A stretch of DNA of 64,000 bases from Marinomonas sp. UCMA 3892 (GTDB lineage Bacteria; Pseudomonadota; Gammaproteobacteria; Pseudomonadales; Marinomonadaceae). Shown here one piece after another: positions 18,726-28,290 of the stretch. The position numbers and the translations under genes were made by a program. Numbering within the stretch: the stretch's first letter is position 1; the number at the start of each line of letters is the position of its first letter. The stretch is from positions 1,283 to 65,282 of the forward strand of contig NZ_PTXN01000014.1 in NCBI RefSeq assembly GCF_012726345.1. The letters run 5' to 3'. The notes beneath the pieces were generated by a model. That model saw nothing but the letters and a program-made list of their open reading frames with translations. It ran no database searches and was not told the origin of the DNA.

Positions 18726-19805
18726 ATGTTGTTTAATAATAAAAAGTACATCGCAGAATTAGAAAAAGCGCTAGAAGAGTCACAAAAACAAAACAGATTT
18801 CTAGAGGAAGAAATCAATTCATTACGCATACAAAAAAGCGAGCATATTGCTCATGAAAGCATTCCTTCTGACAATACGATTACACTTATAAGTAATCAAA
18901 AATCGGTAATTGAGTCTGCGCTAACTGAAATAAACAAGATATCAGATGAATTGTTTGAGCCAATGAGCGCTTCTGAAGGAACAAATGAAAGCATCGAAAA
19001 AAATACCCTACAGATTCAAAATCTAACGGAAAAAATGACCGATACAGCCCTTCAGGCTCAGCACAGTCAAACTGAAATTAACGTACTCAAAGACATAACT
19101 GGGGAAATAAAGGGCTTCATAGAGACCATCCAAAGCATTTCAGGACAAACTAACTTGCTCGCTTTAAATGCAGCTATTGAAGCGGCAAGAGCCGGAGAGC
19201 ATGGTCGAGGATTTGCCGTTGTCGCCGATGAAGTTCGATCACTTGCCAATAAAGCTCAAAAATCCAGCGAAAACATTTCCACTTTGGTTGTTCGCATTGA
19301 TGAACGAACATCTCAAGTAAGTCAAAAAATAGAAAAACTACGCCTATCCGTAGAAGAAACACATACAAGCTTTATAGATCTAAAAACCTCCTTTTCAAAT
19401 ACCGCCATTAACACAAAAAATCTCATGACATCGGGCTATCTATCGATGGCATTTGCTCATACGTCGTCATCCATTCTTGAACTCAATCAATGGAAGTCAA
19501 ACTGTCTTATAAAAGTGTTAGAAAACGATAAAAACATCAATGATGATCATTTATCAAATACCGACTTCGCAAATTGGTATTACAAGGGCAATGATAATGA
19601 ATTTGATTTTAGGTCAAATAAAAGCTTTCTTGAAATCCATGAAAAAATTGAAATCATCAAAAAAACCATGAAAACTTTAACCGATCAAAAAACCTTATCG
19701 CTGGATAAAATTATCGAGGTAGATCAAGTAGTAACAAGAGAAATAGCAGGTATTAAAGACAGTATGGAATCGGTCCAAAGTTACCTTTTCAAAAAAATAA
19801 TGTAA
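18726..19805 (+). CDS. Soluble methyl-accepting chemotaxis protein with degenerate CZB-like C-terminus
   Basis: The 359-residue protein has no membrane segment. An N-terminal coiled coil (about 5-35) leads to a short MCP signalling region with the conserved tip [19 protein letters not shown] near residues 140-160. The last 130 residues look like a chemoreceptor zinc-binding (CZB) domain, with an NWYYKG block where Cys-x4-Trp-Tyr is expected and a following HEKIE helix. The usual Cys, the first His and the second His of the His-x3-His pair are absent. It may sense something other than zinc or only the state of its neighbours. It sits in the amine cluster, suggesting chemotaxis to that substrate. 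Confidence 0.83.
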   Translation: MLFNNKKYIAELEKALEESQKQNRFLEEEINSLRIQKSEHIAHESIPSDNTITLISNQKSVIESALTEINKISDELFEPMSASEGTNESIEKNTLQIQNLTEKMTDTALQAQHSQTEINVLKDITGEIKGFIETIQSISGQTNLLALNAAIEAARAGEHGRGFAVVADEVRSLANKAQKSSENISTLVVRIDERTSQVSQKIEKLRLSVEETHTSFIDLKTSFSNTAINTKNLMTSGYLSMAFAHTSSSILELNQWKSNCLIKVLENDKNINDDHLSNTDFANWYYKGNDNEFDFRSNKSFLEIHEKIEIIKKTMKTLTDQKTLSLDKIIEVDQVVTREIAGIKDSMESVQSYLFKKIM

Positions 19806-19875
19806 ATCCGCCGATTCTTACAATACAAAACCAGCTCCATGTATTTCAATGAAAAGAAAATAATAAGGAGCTGCT

Positions 19876-20709
19876 ATGAACAGCATTCATAAAGATTTTA
19901 GTATTGCGAATATTCGATCTAAACAACCTTGGTTTGTATTTTGCTCAGCTGGAGAATACTCGGTCAAAATCTCAAGTATTCCATTTATTTCTCATTTTTA
20001 CAGCTTTGAAGCTAAAACATCTATCGACGTAATCAATGCCATTCCTGATGGTTGCATTGATATTTTATTTGATTGCGATAGTTCAAAGCCAACAGCTATT
20101 GTCTGCGGCACAACACTAGAAGCACAAAGTGTCGATTTTATTAATCAGCATCGCTACTTCGGCGTCAGAATGTCTCCAGGTTCCATCCCTAGTTTTCTTG
20201 ACATTTCTGCTTCAGAGCTAGTAAACCAAAGACCCAATTTTAATGATACTACACATAAAATAAGTGATTTATTCGAAAAAATTGTCAGTCAGAATTCCTT
20301 TACCAATCAGGTAAGCATTTTTTCAGATTTTTTAATTAAGTTTGGAATAAGAAATCATTCGTCTCTTACGCAGCAGGTAATAGCACACATTTTCCACTTA
20401 AAAGGAAATATTCAAATACAAAATCTTGAGTCGATCACTGGCTACACTAGCAGAACTATTCAACGACAATTTATCAATGACACAGGGATTACACCTAAAG
20501 CTTTTTGTCGTATTGTGCGTTGCCAATTTGCTATTTATAACATCAACCTAAACACCAAAATAAAACCATCGGATATAGCCTACAACCTAGGCTTCAATGA
20601 TCAATCTCATTTTTCTCGCGAATTTAAATCTCTTATCAGCACAACACCAAACGGTTATATCAATCATCTAAAAAACAGCACTTACTTAGAAAAAATACAT
20701 TTCCATTGA
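19876..20709 (+). CDS. AraC-family transcriptional regulator
   Basis: The 277-residue protein has a C-terminal double helix-turn-helix (about 175-265) with ITGYTSRTIQRQF and the second-helix block DIAYNLGFNDQSHFSREFK. Its N-terminal domain carries AIPDGCIDILFDC and HRYFGVRMSPG, a pattern of AraC proteins with an all-beta sensory domain. An AAGGAG site precedes the start. It likely activates the downstream aldehyde dehydrogenase and the amine cluster. A related AraC gene (22303-23127) faces it across the dehydrogenase. Confidence 0.87.
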   Translation: MNSIHKDFSIANIRSKQPWFVFCSAGEYSVKISSIPFISHFYSFEAKTSIDVINAIPDGCIDILFDCDSSKPTAIVCGTTLEAQSVDFINQHRYFGVRMSPGSIPSFLDISASELVNQRPNFNDTTHKISDLFEKIVSQNSFTNQVSIFSDFLIKFGIRNHSSLTQQVIAHIFHLKGNIQIQNLESITGYTSRTIQRQFINDTGITPKAFCRIVRCQFAIYNINLNTKIKPSDIAYNLGFNDQSHFSREFKSLISTTPNGYINHLKNSTYLEKIHFH

Positions 20710-20847
20710 CACTTAATTCACATGAAGAAACATTTATAAATGTATGATTTTTGCAATATTTAAAGACGTTCAATAATTTTAATAAAGTCATTTTCGATAT
20801 ACACATAATTTAAAAACCAATATAAAAATTACGTAATGGAGTTTAAA

Positions 20848-22257
20848 ATGAAGAATTATCATTTAATCAACAATGGCCAAGCAATGGCGACCCTTGAAAC
20901 ATTCAAGGTATATAACCCATCTACATCAGAGCTTATTGCAGAAGCCCCAAAAGCGACGTTAGAAGAATTAAACACCATTATTCAAAGTGCCCGCGATGCC
21001 TTCCCCCAATGGTCCTCTCTGGCATACTCTGAACGCCAAAACTACATTAATAAAATTGCCGATATCTTGGAGCAAAATAGTGAAGAGATCGCCACTATTA
21101 TTACCAAAGAGCAAGGCAAGCCGATCGGCGCATCGCTTGGCTCTATGTTTGAGATAGGTGGGGCAATTGCTTGGGCGCGCTACACAGCAACCCTAGAAAT
21201 GCCGGTTAAGGTTCTACAAGACGACGAAAACGGTCGTGTGGAAATGCATCGTCGTCCATTGGGTGTCGTTGCTTCAATAACCCCATGGAACTGGCCAGTC
21301 CTCATTGCAATATGGCACATTATTCCTGCGTTACTGACGGGTAATACAGTGATCTGTAAACCATCACCTTATACACCACTCTCGACTCTTCGCATGATCG
21401 AGTTGATGAACACTGTGTTACCTAAAGGTGTTATCAACAGTGTCACCGGCGGTGATGAATTGGGTGCAGCACTGTCCAATCACCCAGAAATTAATAAAAT
21501 TGTATTCACTGGATCCACTGCAACGGGCAAAAAAGTCATGTCCTCCGCTGCTAACACCCTGAAACACTTAACACTTGAACTAGGTGGCAATGATGCTGGT
21601 ATTGTATTACCAGATTGCGACCCAGAAGCCATTGCTCCTGGTTTGTTCTGGGGAGCATTCATTAACAATGGTCAAACATGTGCCGCCATGAAACGCCTAT
21701 ACGTTCATAGATCCATTTATGACCAAGTTTGCGAGTCATTAACCAACTTTGCAAAAAGCATTAAAGTGGGCGATGGTTTTGAAGAAGGCACAGAACTTGG
21801 ACCAATTCAGAACAAGATGCAATTTGATATCGTTAACCGTCTTGTTACACAGTCTGTTGAGCAAGGTGGCAAAGTGCTACTTGGTGGTCCACTAGATAAT
21901 CCGAAAGGCCTTTTCTTCCCAATCACCTTGGTTGCCATCGAAGACAACCAAAACCCATTGGTGCAAAACGAGCAATTTGGCCCAGCTTTACCAATCATTC
22001 CTTTCGATACAATTGAAGAAGCAATAGCCATGGCGAATGACAATGAAGCAGGTTTAGGTGGATCAGTCTGGTCAACAGACACAGCTAAAGCAGCAAACGT
22101 CGCCGCCAGAATGGAATGTGGTAGTGTTTGGATTAATAAACACGGTGCAGTTCAGCCTAACTCACCTTTTGGTGGTACTAAGTCATCAGGTCTTGGCGTT
22201 GAATTTGGCGAAGAAGGCTTGTTAGCAAACACAAATATCCAGTGCATACTATCATAA
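20848..22257 (+). CDS. NAD(P)-dependent aldehyde dehydrogenase
   Basis: The 469-residue protein is a standard ALDH. It has the TPWNWP nucleotide site, the FTGSTATGKKV loop, the general-base Glu in LELGGND, the catalytic Cys in NNGQTCAAMKR, and the FGPALPI end block. I placed the start at 20848, seven bases after an ATGGAG site, rather than at 20836. It would oxidise the aldehyde released after amine oxidation and RidA hydrolysis in this cluster. Similar proteins act on betaine, aminobutyr- or aryl aldehydes, so specificity is open. A terminator follows. Confidence 0.9.
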   Translation: MKNYHLINNGQAMATLETFKVYNPSTSELIAEAPKATLEELNTIIQSARDAFPQWSSLAYSERQNYINKIADILEQNSEEIATIITKEQGKPIGASLGSMFEIGGAIAWARYTATLEMPVKVLQDDENGRVEMHRRPLGVVASITPWNWPVLIAIWHIIPALLTGNTVICKPSPYTPLSTLRMIELMNTVLPKGVINSVTGGDELGAALSNHPEINKIVFTGSTATGKKVMSSAANTLKHLTLELGGNDAGIVLPDCDPEAIAPGLFWGAFINNGQTCAAMKRLYVHRSIYDQVCESLTNFAKSIKVGDGFEEGTELGPIQNKMQFDIVNRLVTQSVEQGGKVLLGGPLDNPKGLFFPITLVAIEDNQNPLVQNEQFGPALPIIPFDTIEEAIAMANDNEAGLGGSVWSTDTAKAANVAARMECGSVWINKHGAVQPNSPFGGTKSSGLGVEFGEEGLLANTNIQCILS

Positions 22258-22265
22258 GCAAACAA

Positions 22266-22300
22266 TCGGTCGTCTAACTTAGTTAGGCGACCGAACTTTT
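22266..22300 (+). terminator. Terminator after aldehyde dehydrogenase
   Basis: TCGGTCGTCTAAC and GTTAGGCGACCGA form a 13-base stem (one mismatch) with a TTA loop, followed by AACTTTTAATT. It separates convergent genes. Confidence 0.75.
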
Positions 22301-22302
22301 AA

Positions 22303-23127
22303 TTAATAAAGTGAACTGACAATAGTGTTTCTTTTAATAACTACATTTGAAGTTTCTTTAATGAACTTCTTTGGTGTCATATCAGAAAAAAACTTCACTT
22401 CTTTTGTAAAATGAGACTCATCATAATAAGAAGACAACATTAGATCATTCAATGAAGGTAAATGCTGATGATCATTAAAAACAATGAGCTCAATTAAACT
22501 TTGAAATCGAACAATTCTGCTATATTGTTTAGGAGACATCCCAACAGCATGAGTAAATTTATCTCTAATAAGACGCTCACTAGAGCCAATATATTCAGCC
22601 AGTTCAGATATTTTTAAATCTCCTCTACTTTCCTGTATTTTATTAATACTATAATCAATAAAATCCATTTTTTTGGGTTCAAAAAAACCAAAAACTGTCA
22701 ACCAATTTTGAGTCAGCAAGATACGCTCTTTGAAGCTTTTTGCCAGTGTTATCTTTTCAGTCAACTCTTTCCCAAAATAATTTAAACCAGATAATGAAAC
22801 ACCTTTATTGATAAGTTCAGAGTAACGAAAAAAAGACAACCTCCTGCTTACAGAAGTCGATAACCGAATACCAAAGTAAGTTTTCCCTGAATTAAATCTG
22901 ATCTGCTGAGGAGTCAGTACAGAACCCCAGATAGTAGACGAGGCATTATCTTTATCGCAACAAAACTGAATATCCGCACAACCATCTGCGACCACTACAG
23001 TATGATCAGAAGACGCACGAAACTGATAGTACAATATGGATATATTTTTGTAGTTAACAATACATTCTTTATAATCTTCAAAGTCAGAAGAAAAACAATA
23101 CTGAATAGGTATAGAACGATGGCTCAT
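22303..23127 (-). CDS. AraC-family transcriptional regulator, second copy
   Basis: The 274-residue protein has the same plan as the AraC protein at 19876. Its N-terminal sensor carries VVADGCADIQFCCD and TYFGIRLS, and its C-terminal HTH pair carries AEYIGSSERLIRDKF and SYYDESHFTKEVKF. The matching N-terminal motifs suggest related effectors or an old duplication. It points toward the aldehyde dehydrogenase, tail to tail. It may control that cluster or the iac genes beyond it. Base composition is AT-richer than the iac genes. Confidence 0.85.
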   Translation of the reverse strand: MSHRSIPIQYCFSSDFEDYKECIVNYKNISILYYQFRASSDHTVVVADGCADIQFCCDKDNASSTIWGSVLTPQQIRFNSGKTYFGIRLSTSVSRRLSFFRYSELINKGVSLSGLNYFGKELTEKITLAKSFKERILLTQNWLTVFGFFEPKKMDFIDYSINKIQESRGDLKISELAEYIGSSERLIRDKFTHAVGMSPKQYSRIVRFQSLIELIVFNDHQHLPSLNDLMLSSYYDESHFTKEVKFFSDMTPKKFIKETSNVVIKRNTIVSSLY

Positions 23128-23377
23128 AAAAAACCCTTTTTTTATAATTCTTTAGCCATATCCAATTGACATAAAAAATTAGAACAAAGTCTGCTATCCG
23201 AGCGTTTCTCCTAATATTCCTTTTAAGTATTAACAAGATAAAATTTTATCGACACGTTGATCTGAAAAAAGACGCCAAACAAGTATTCCATTAAAAAAAT
23301 TAGAAATAAATTCAGCGCCTTCGTTATTAAATAGCATAAATTTAGATAAACCACACTTATTATCAGAACAAGGCAAC

Positions 23378-24667
23378 TTAATTTAACAATTCTTTGAACC
23401 AACCAGCATGACGCAATAAATCATCGTCTTCACGGACCTTACCAATAAGCTGTAAGCCTAAAGGAACACCACTCGTATCTTTCATGCCCGGCACGTTAAT
23501 GACAGGAAGCCCCATAGCTTGCCAAGGACGACTCATATGAGGTGCACCTGTTGCAGCATGACCAAGCGGAGCAATATCTGGTGCGGCTGGCGCTAAGATG
23601 ACATCAGCCTCAGGTGCATAGCTCCATAACCAATCTCGACACGCTTGCGTAGCATCCAAAGAAGCCACATAAGTTGAGCGATCAATGTTCAAGCCCTGAT
23701 CCATTAACGCAGCCAAAGGATCACTTAGTTGGTTTTTTTGGAAAGACTCTATCGCTAAGTTACGACAAACTTCCCACGCCATGATATTGATATGGTGATC
23801 AACCATGTCTTTTATGCGATCGCCAGCTTCTAGCACAATCACTTTGACGTCTTGCGCCTTAAGCTTATCTACGGCCTTTTGTGTAGCACTTTCCATCGCT
23901 GGTGACGTATCACCGACCAATTCACCACGACAAACCAACACGCATTTAGGCGCAACGAGTTCACTGGTTTTAGTAGATGCAGTCTGACGCAACAAGACCG
24001 CTCGCAATAGCTGAATATCTTCAACATTACGCGCAAACAATCCTAAGGAATCAAGGGATTGTGCCAATGGCTGACCGCCACGTAATGAAAACTCACCACG
24101 ACTTCCTACATACCCAATAGCACCACAATACGCCGCAGGACGAATCACTGAAGCGGCCGTTTGTGAGCCCAGCGCCATTGGCACCATGCCATCAGCAATC
24201 GCTGCAGCTGAGCCACTTGACGAGCCACCTGGTGTACGAGTTAAGTCTGCAGGATTCTTAGTCTTACCCGGTTTGAAATAAGCAAACTCGGTCGTTACTG
24301 TTTTACCTAATACTATGCCACCAGCAGCACGAATTAACGCCACACAAGTTGCATCTTCAACCGGCTGTCGTCCTGTATGAATTGGCGACCCCATTTCCGT
24401 GGGCATTTCCTCAGTATCAATAATGTCTTTTACACCCAAGGGCAGACCTTTTAACAAACTGGCATCAAAGAAGGCTTTATTCGCTTGATAATAAGCGAGA
24501 TATTCATCACGAGATCGCTTTACTTGCCAAGCCCCTACCTCAGGTTCACGGGCCTCTATGCGCTCAAAACAAGCATTAATCAGCGCCTCGGTGGTGCACA
24601 CGCCCTCTTCTATAGCGCGTAGCATTTGGCACAAGCCCATTTCATTTAATTCAATGTTGTTACTCAT
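23378..24667 (-). CDS. iacH: Amidase-signature enzyme, IacH-like
   Basis: The 429-residue protein has the amidase signature: Lys80 in GLPLGVKDIID, the GGSSSGSAAAIADG loop near 147-160, and the likely nucleophile Ser173 in SQTAASVIRPAAY. This Ser-Ser-Lys set hydrolyses amides. In indole-3-acetate gene clusters the amidase IacH is proposed to release indole-3-acetate from an amide such as indole-3-acetamide. Usually iacH leads the operon; here it is the last gene, after an inserted alpha-hydroxyacid oxidase. The name rests on context more than on sequence. Confidence 0.78.
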   Translation of the reverse strand: MSNNIELNEMGLCQMLRAIEEGVCTTEALINACFERIEAREPEVGAWQVKRSRDEYLAYYQANKAFFDASLLKGLPLGVKDIIDTEEMPTEMGSPIHTGRQPVEDATCVALIRAAGGIVLGKTVTTEFAYFKPGKTKNPADLTRTPGGSSSGSAAAIADGMVPMALGSQTAASVIRPAAYCGAIGYVGSRGEFSLRGGQPLAQSLDSLGLFARNVEDIQLLRAVLLRQTASTKTSELVAPKCVLVCRGELVGDTSPAMESATQKAVDKLKAQDVKVIVLEAGDRIKDMVDHHINIMAWEVCRNLAIESFQKNQLSDPLAALMDQGLNIDRSTYVASLDATQACRDWLWSYAPEADVILAPAAPDIAPLGHAATGAPHMSRPWQAMGLPVINVPGMKDTSGVPLGLQLIGKVREDDDLLRHAGWFKELLN

Positions 24668-24694
24668 AAATAAACTGCCTACTCATGTTGCATT

Positions 24695-25867
24695 TTAGGA
24701 TAAATAAAGGTGTGCAGGACTCAGTTCATCTAAACGCTGAACGCCCATTAAATTGAGACTGCGAGACAACTCTTCTTGCAAAATATCCAATACTCTTGAA
24801 ACACCGATCTGACCACCAGCAGCAACACCAAACAAAGTCGCACGCCCAAGCATCACACCTTGTACACCTAGAGCTGCGGCTTTCACTACATCGCTGCCGC
24901 GACGAATGCCACTATCTAACAATATGTCTATGTCGCCACCTACGGCTTTCACAATAGCTGGCAAAGCATCGATGGAAGACAAGGCGCCATCAAGCTGTCG
25001 GCCACCATGATTACTAACCACAATGCCATCAAATCCTAGCTTCACAGCTTGTTTCGCATCATCAGGGTGCAGTACACCCTTTAGAATCAATTTGCCATGC
25101 CATTGATCTCTAATCCTCGCGACACTTTCCCAGTTAAATAAAGTGTCAAGCTGCTCTTGGATAAATTTCATCGCGCCCAATGCGCTTTGTTCATAGGTTG
25201 GTAAATAAGGGTTTAAATTACCCATGGTCGGCAATCCATAAGGAAACATGACTCGACAAACCCAGTTTGGATGCAGCATGACGTTGGCTTTATTGTGCCA
25301 AGTTAATTGACGAGGCCTGGCAAAATTACGTCGATCCCATTCGCGATTTCCCACTACAAAAGCATCAGAGGTAATGACTAAAGTACTTACGCCAACCGCT
25401 TTGGCTCGCGCCAACAAATCATCATTAAGCTGGGCATTTTTTAGACCATAAAGCTGGAACCAGAAATCAAGCTCCTGAGCCGCTTCGCGTACCTGCTCCA
25501 TGGACGCGTTCGATACAGTACTCAGACAAAAAGGAATCTTTTTCACGTTAGCGGCTTTTGCTAAAGCGACATCGGCCTGCGGCCAAAGCATGCCATTAAA
25601 CCCAGTTGGACCGATCATCATGGGCAATGCACTTGCTGAACCAACCAAAGAACGAGTTAATTCTGGAGGATAATTGGCGACTAAAGTATGAGAAGTCAGT
25701 CGAATTTTAGCGAAGTCACTCTCGTTACAGCTCAAGGTCTGTTCATTTTCAGCCCCACCAGCCAAGTACTCCCAAGCAAAATCAGGCAATCGGTAGCGAG
25801 CAAGCGCAGCCATTTCGGCTACACTTTGCACTCTAGAAATATCTGCGCCTTTATAAAACCTACGCAC
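24695..25867 (-). CDS. FMN-dependent alpha-hydroxyacid oxidase/dehydrogenase
   Basis: The 390-residue protein belongs to the lactate/mandelate/glycolate oxidase family, with the FMN and substrate site SNHGGRQLDGALSSIDALP and the GIRRGSDVVKAAALGVQGVMLGRA phosphate loop. It converts a 2-hydroxyacid to a 2-oxoacid. The start is GTG, with AAGGAG five bases upstream. It lies between iacG and iacH and shares their strand, which is not part of the core iac set as I know it. It may handle an indolic or mandelate-like hydroxyacid feeding this pathway; that is inference. Confidence 0.87.
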   Translation of the reverse strand: MRRFYKGADISRVQSVAEMAALARYRLPDFAWEYLAGGAENEQTLSCNESDFAKIRLTSHTLVANYPPELTRSLVGSASALPMMIGPTGFNGMLWPQADVALAKAANVKKIPFCLSTVSNASMEQVREAAQELDFWFQLYGLKNAQLNDDLLARAKAVGVSTLVITSDAFVVGNREWDRRNFARPRQLTWHNKANVMLHPNWVCRVMFPYGLPTMGNLNPYLPTYEQSALGAMKFIQEQLDTLFNWESVARIRDQWHGKLILKGVLHPDDAKQAVKLGFDGIVVSNHGGRQLDGALSSIDALPAIVKAVGGDIDILLDSGIRRGSDVVKAAALGVQGVMLGRATLFGVAAGGQIGVSRVLDILQEELSRSLNLMGVQRLDELSPAHLYLS

Positions 25868-25928
25868 ACTCTCTCCTTAAAAAAAGCTAAGCTTTATAAC
25901 CTATGCGATATTGATTGCCCTATCTAGA

Positions 25929-26432
25929 TTACTTAGTTTGAGCGACAGATTGCTCATTCAAGCAATGATACGCTCGGTTGAAATACACTAAGCCTTGGCC
26001 ATCTATGCCAACTTTTACGTCTTTCACACGACAATAAAATACAGTGTGAGAACCAATTTCATGGCTTTCATGGATTTCGCAGTCAAAGCTAACTAAGGCT
26101 TCATCCAATGCAGGTGCGCCAGTTTTTAGTGTTGTCCATTGGTGTTTAGCAAAACGCTCATCACTGTTTAATTCACGGTTAGCAAAATCCCAAGAAACAC
26201 CTTGGTGATGGCTTTGCAATACGTTCACACACAGCACTGCATTCTTTTTAAAGTGGGGGTTAGCGAATGAATTACGGTTCATACACACCAACAAAGTTGG
26301 TGGCTCATCGGTCACACTGGTTACCGCCGTTGCAGTAAAACCAAAGCGTCCAGCTTCACCATCGGTAGTGATTACTGACACGGCGCCACCAAGCATAGAC
26401 ATGCCATCGCGGAATAATTTTGTATCTATCAT
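25929..26432 (-). CDS. iacG: Flavin reductase, IacG-like
   Basis: The 167-residue protein is a flavin-reductase-like FMN-binding domain with the opening GMSMLGGAVSVITT, the TATAVTSVTDEPPTLLVC block and a C-terminal VYFNRAYHCL. It should give reduced flavin from NAD(P)H to the monooxygenase IacA. It lies in the iac order after iacF. An AGGAG site precedes the ATG. Confidence 0.87.
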   Translation of the reverse strand: MIDTKLFRDGMSMLGGAVSVITTDGEAGRFGFTATAVTSVTDEPPTLLVCMNRNSFANPHFKKNAVLCVNVLQSHHQGVSWDFANRELNSDERFAKHQWTTLKTGAPALDEALVSFDCEIHESHEIGSHTVFYCRVKDVKVGIDGQGLVYFNRAYHCLNEQSVAQTK

Positions 26433-26461
26433 GGTATTCTCCTACCCTTTATTAGGGAGTT

Positions 26462-27415
26462 TTAAATATCTAAGACAAGTCGTGGAGAAAGTGAACGAGA
26501 ACAACACAAAGTAATTTGGTCATTATCTTCTTTCTCTTCTTCCGTCAGATAAACATCACGGTGATCTGGTGTGCCTTCAATAACGTCACAAAGACAAGTA
26601 CCACATGTTCCCTGCTCACAAGAAACTTTCACTTTTACACCCGCAGCTTTTAAAGCATCAGCAATGCTTTCGTTTTCGCCCACTTGTACCGTAACGCCAC
26701 TTTGCTCAGCAACAACTTCAAAACTTGCACCGCCCGTTTTCACTTCAACGTTAAAAAACTCTTTGTGCACGTTGCTATCAGCCATACCGAGATTTTTCGC
26801 AGTACTGATTACCCAATCCATAAAACCATTTGGGCCACAAACATAAAGATGGGTATCAGCATCGGCGTCTTTCAAAACTGTTTCCAGATCCAAGCGCTGA
26901 TCTTCAGAATCAAAATGCAAATCAACATGGCTTGCAAATGAACTAGTCGCTAACTCATCAAGGAAACCACTTGTTTCACGAGAGCGACTGCAGTAATGCA
27001 ATTCAAACGCTTTACCTTCTGCTTCCAAGGAATACGCCATTGCAATCATCGGCGTAATCCCGATGCCACCGCCAATCAATATGGAGCGCTTAGCACTTTT
27101 CTCTAATGGAAAATGGTTACGTGGGACACCAATAGTTAGCTCGGTGCCTTCTTGTAAATTAATGTGAGCAGCAATCGATCCACCACGTGAGTTCGGATCT
27201 TTTAAAATACCTAAACGATAAGCACTGGTGTCTGCAGGGTCGCTACACAACGAATACTGACGAATCAAGTCATCACTTAAGTGCACATCAACATGCGCAC
27301 CAGCTTCAAACACTGGCAATGCCTCACCATTGAGGCTCGCAAGCTCTAAAGCCATCACACCGTCAGTGTGGTTTTCTCGTTTACGAACAACGACTTTCAA
27401 TAATGTTTCAGACAT
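26462..27415 (-). CDS. iacF: PDR/VanB-family oxidoreductase (dioxygenase reductase), IacF-like
   Basis: The 317-residue protein has an FAD domain with RQYSLCSDP (52-60), an NAD domain from IGGGIGITPM (114-123) and YVCGPNGFMD (191-200), and a C-terminal plant-type 2Fe-2S domain with Cys266, Cys271, Cys274 and Cys304. It passes electrons from NADH to the Rieske oxygenase IacC/IacD. I chose ATG 27415 because GGAGGAGA lies five bases before it; an earlier start would add a leader without a site. Confidence 0.88.
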   Translation of the reverse strand: MSETLLKVVVRKRENHTDGVMALELASLNGEALPVFEAGAHVDVHLSDDLIRQYSLCSDPADTSAYRLGILKDPNSRGGSIAAHINLQEGTELTIGVPRNHFPLEKSAKRSILIGGGIGITPMIAMAYSLEAEGKAFELHYCSRSRETSGFLDELATSSFASHVDLHFDSEDQRLDLETVLKDADADTHLYVCGPNGFMDWVISTAKNLGMADSNVHKEFFNVEVKTGGASFEVVAEQSGVTVQVGENESIADALKAAGVKVKVSCEQGTCGTCLCDVIEGTPDHRDVYLTEEEKEDNDQITLCCSRSLSPRLVLDI

Positions 27416-27501
27416 CCAACTCTCCTCCCGACCCAGGCCTAAGTCGGGACCTTGGTTCACAGACATAACTCAAATAAAACCCGATAAGCAGACAAGGCTG
27501 C

Positions 27502-28257
27502 TTATCGCATAAACAAACCGCCATTGACATCCCACGTTGTTCCGGTGGTGAAGTAGGCTTCTGGACGAGCAAATTGCACAACCATGTCACCAATAAAGTC
27601 TGCATCACCTAGTTGACCAACTGGAATAGCCCCCAACAAGGTTGGTAAGCGCTCCTCTGGCACCAAAGCGGTAACCATTGGCGAATCTATCGGGCCAGGC
27701 GCTATGGCATTAACGGTCACACCTTTGCTAGCAAGTTCTTTGGCAAAGACTTTAGTTACCGTCAAAATGCCGCCTTTAGAAGCGGCATAATGAGCCCCTG
27801 TTGAAGTGCCGCCATTTTGCCCAGCCAAAGACGACATATTGATGATTCGGCCATAGCCTTGTTCAGCCATGTATTTACCCATCACCTGACAGCCAACAAA
27901 CACACCACCAAGATTGATATTCACCACCTCATTAAACTCTTCAGGGGAAATATCCATAACCGGCGTGGCTTTTGTGACAGCGGCGTTATTGACCAATACA
28001 TGCAAGGCACCAAACTCAGCCAGAGCAAACTTCAGTGCATTTTCGAAATCGGATTTTTTGGCGATATTTAACTCACAAGCAATGGCGCTTTTCCCTTCAG
28101 GATCAAGGGAAAGCGCAGCGGATTTAGCCGCTTCAACATTAGCATCGGTCAAGACCACACGAAAACCTGCCGCATACAAACGTGATGCGATATGAAATCC
28201 AAGTCCTTGCGCGGCACCAGTTACCAGTGCCACGTTTGATTGTGTAGATTGAGACAT
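27502..28257 (-). CDS. iacE: Short-chain dehydrogenase/reductase, IacE-like
   Basis: The 251-residue protein has the SDR cofactor motif VTGAAQGLGFHIA, NNAAVTKATP, and the active Ser plus YAASKGG. Asp after strand two (VVLTDANV) favours NAD(H). IacE is placed in indole-3-acetate breakdown after ring hydroxylation. The start at 28257 follows an AGAGGA site; an earlier ATG at 28284 would overlap the end of the upstream iacD gene. Confidence 0.87.
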   Translation of the reverse strand: MSQSTQSNVALVTGAAQGLGFHIASRLYAAGFRVVLTDANVEAAKSAALSLDPEGKSAIACELNIAKKSDFENALKFALAEFGALHVLVNNAAVTKATPVMDISPEEFNEVVNINLGGVFVGCQVMGKYMAEQGYGRIINMSSLAGQNGGTSTGAHYAASKGGILTVTKVFAKELASKGVTVNAIAPGPIDSPMVTALVPEERLPTLLGAIPVGQLGDADFIGDMVVQFARPEAYFTTGTTWDVNGGLFMR

Positions 28258-28290
28258 TATTTCGTCCTCTTTTTTGGTCATCAAAGACCG

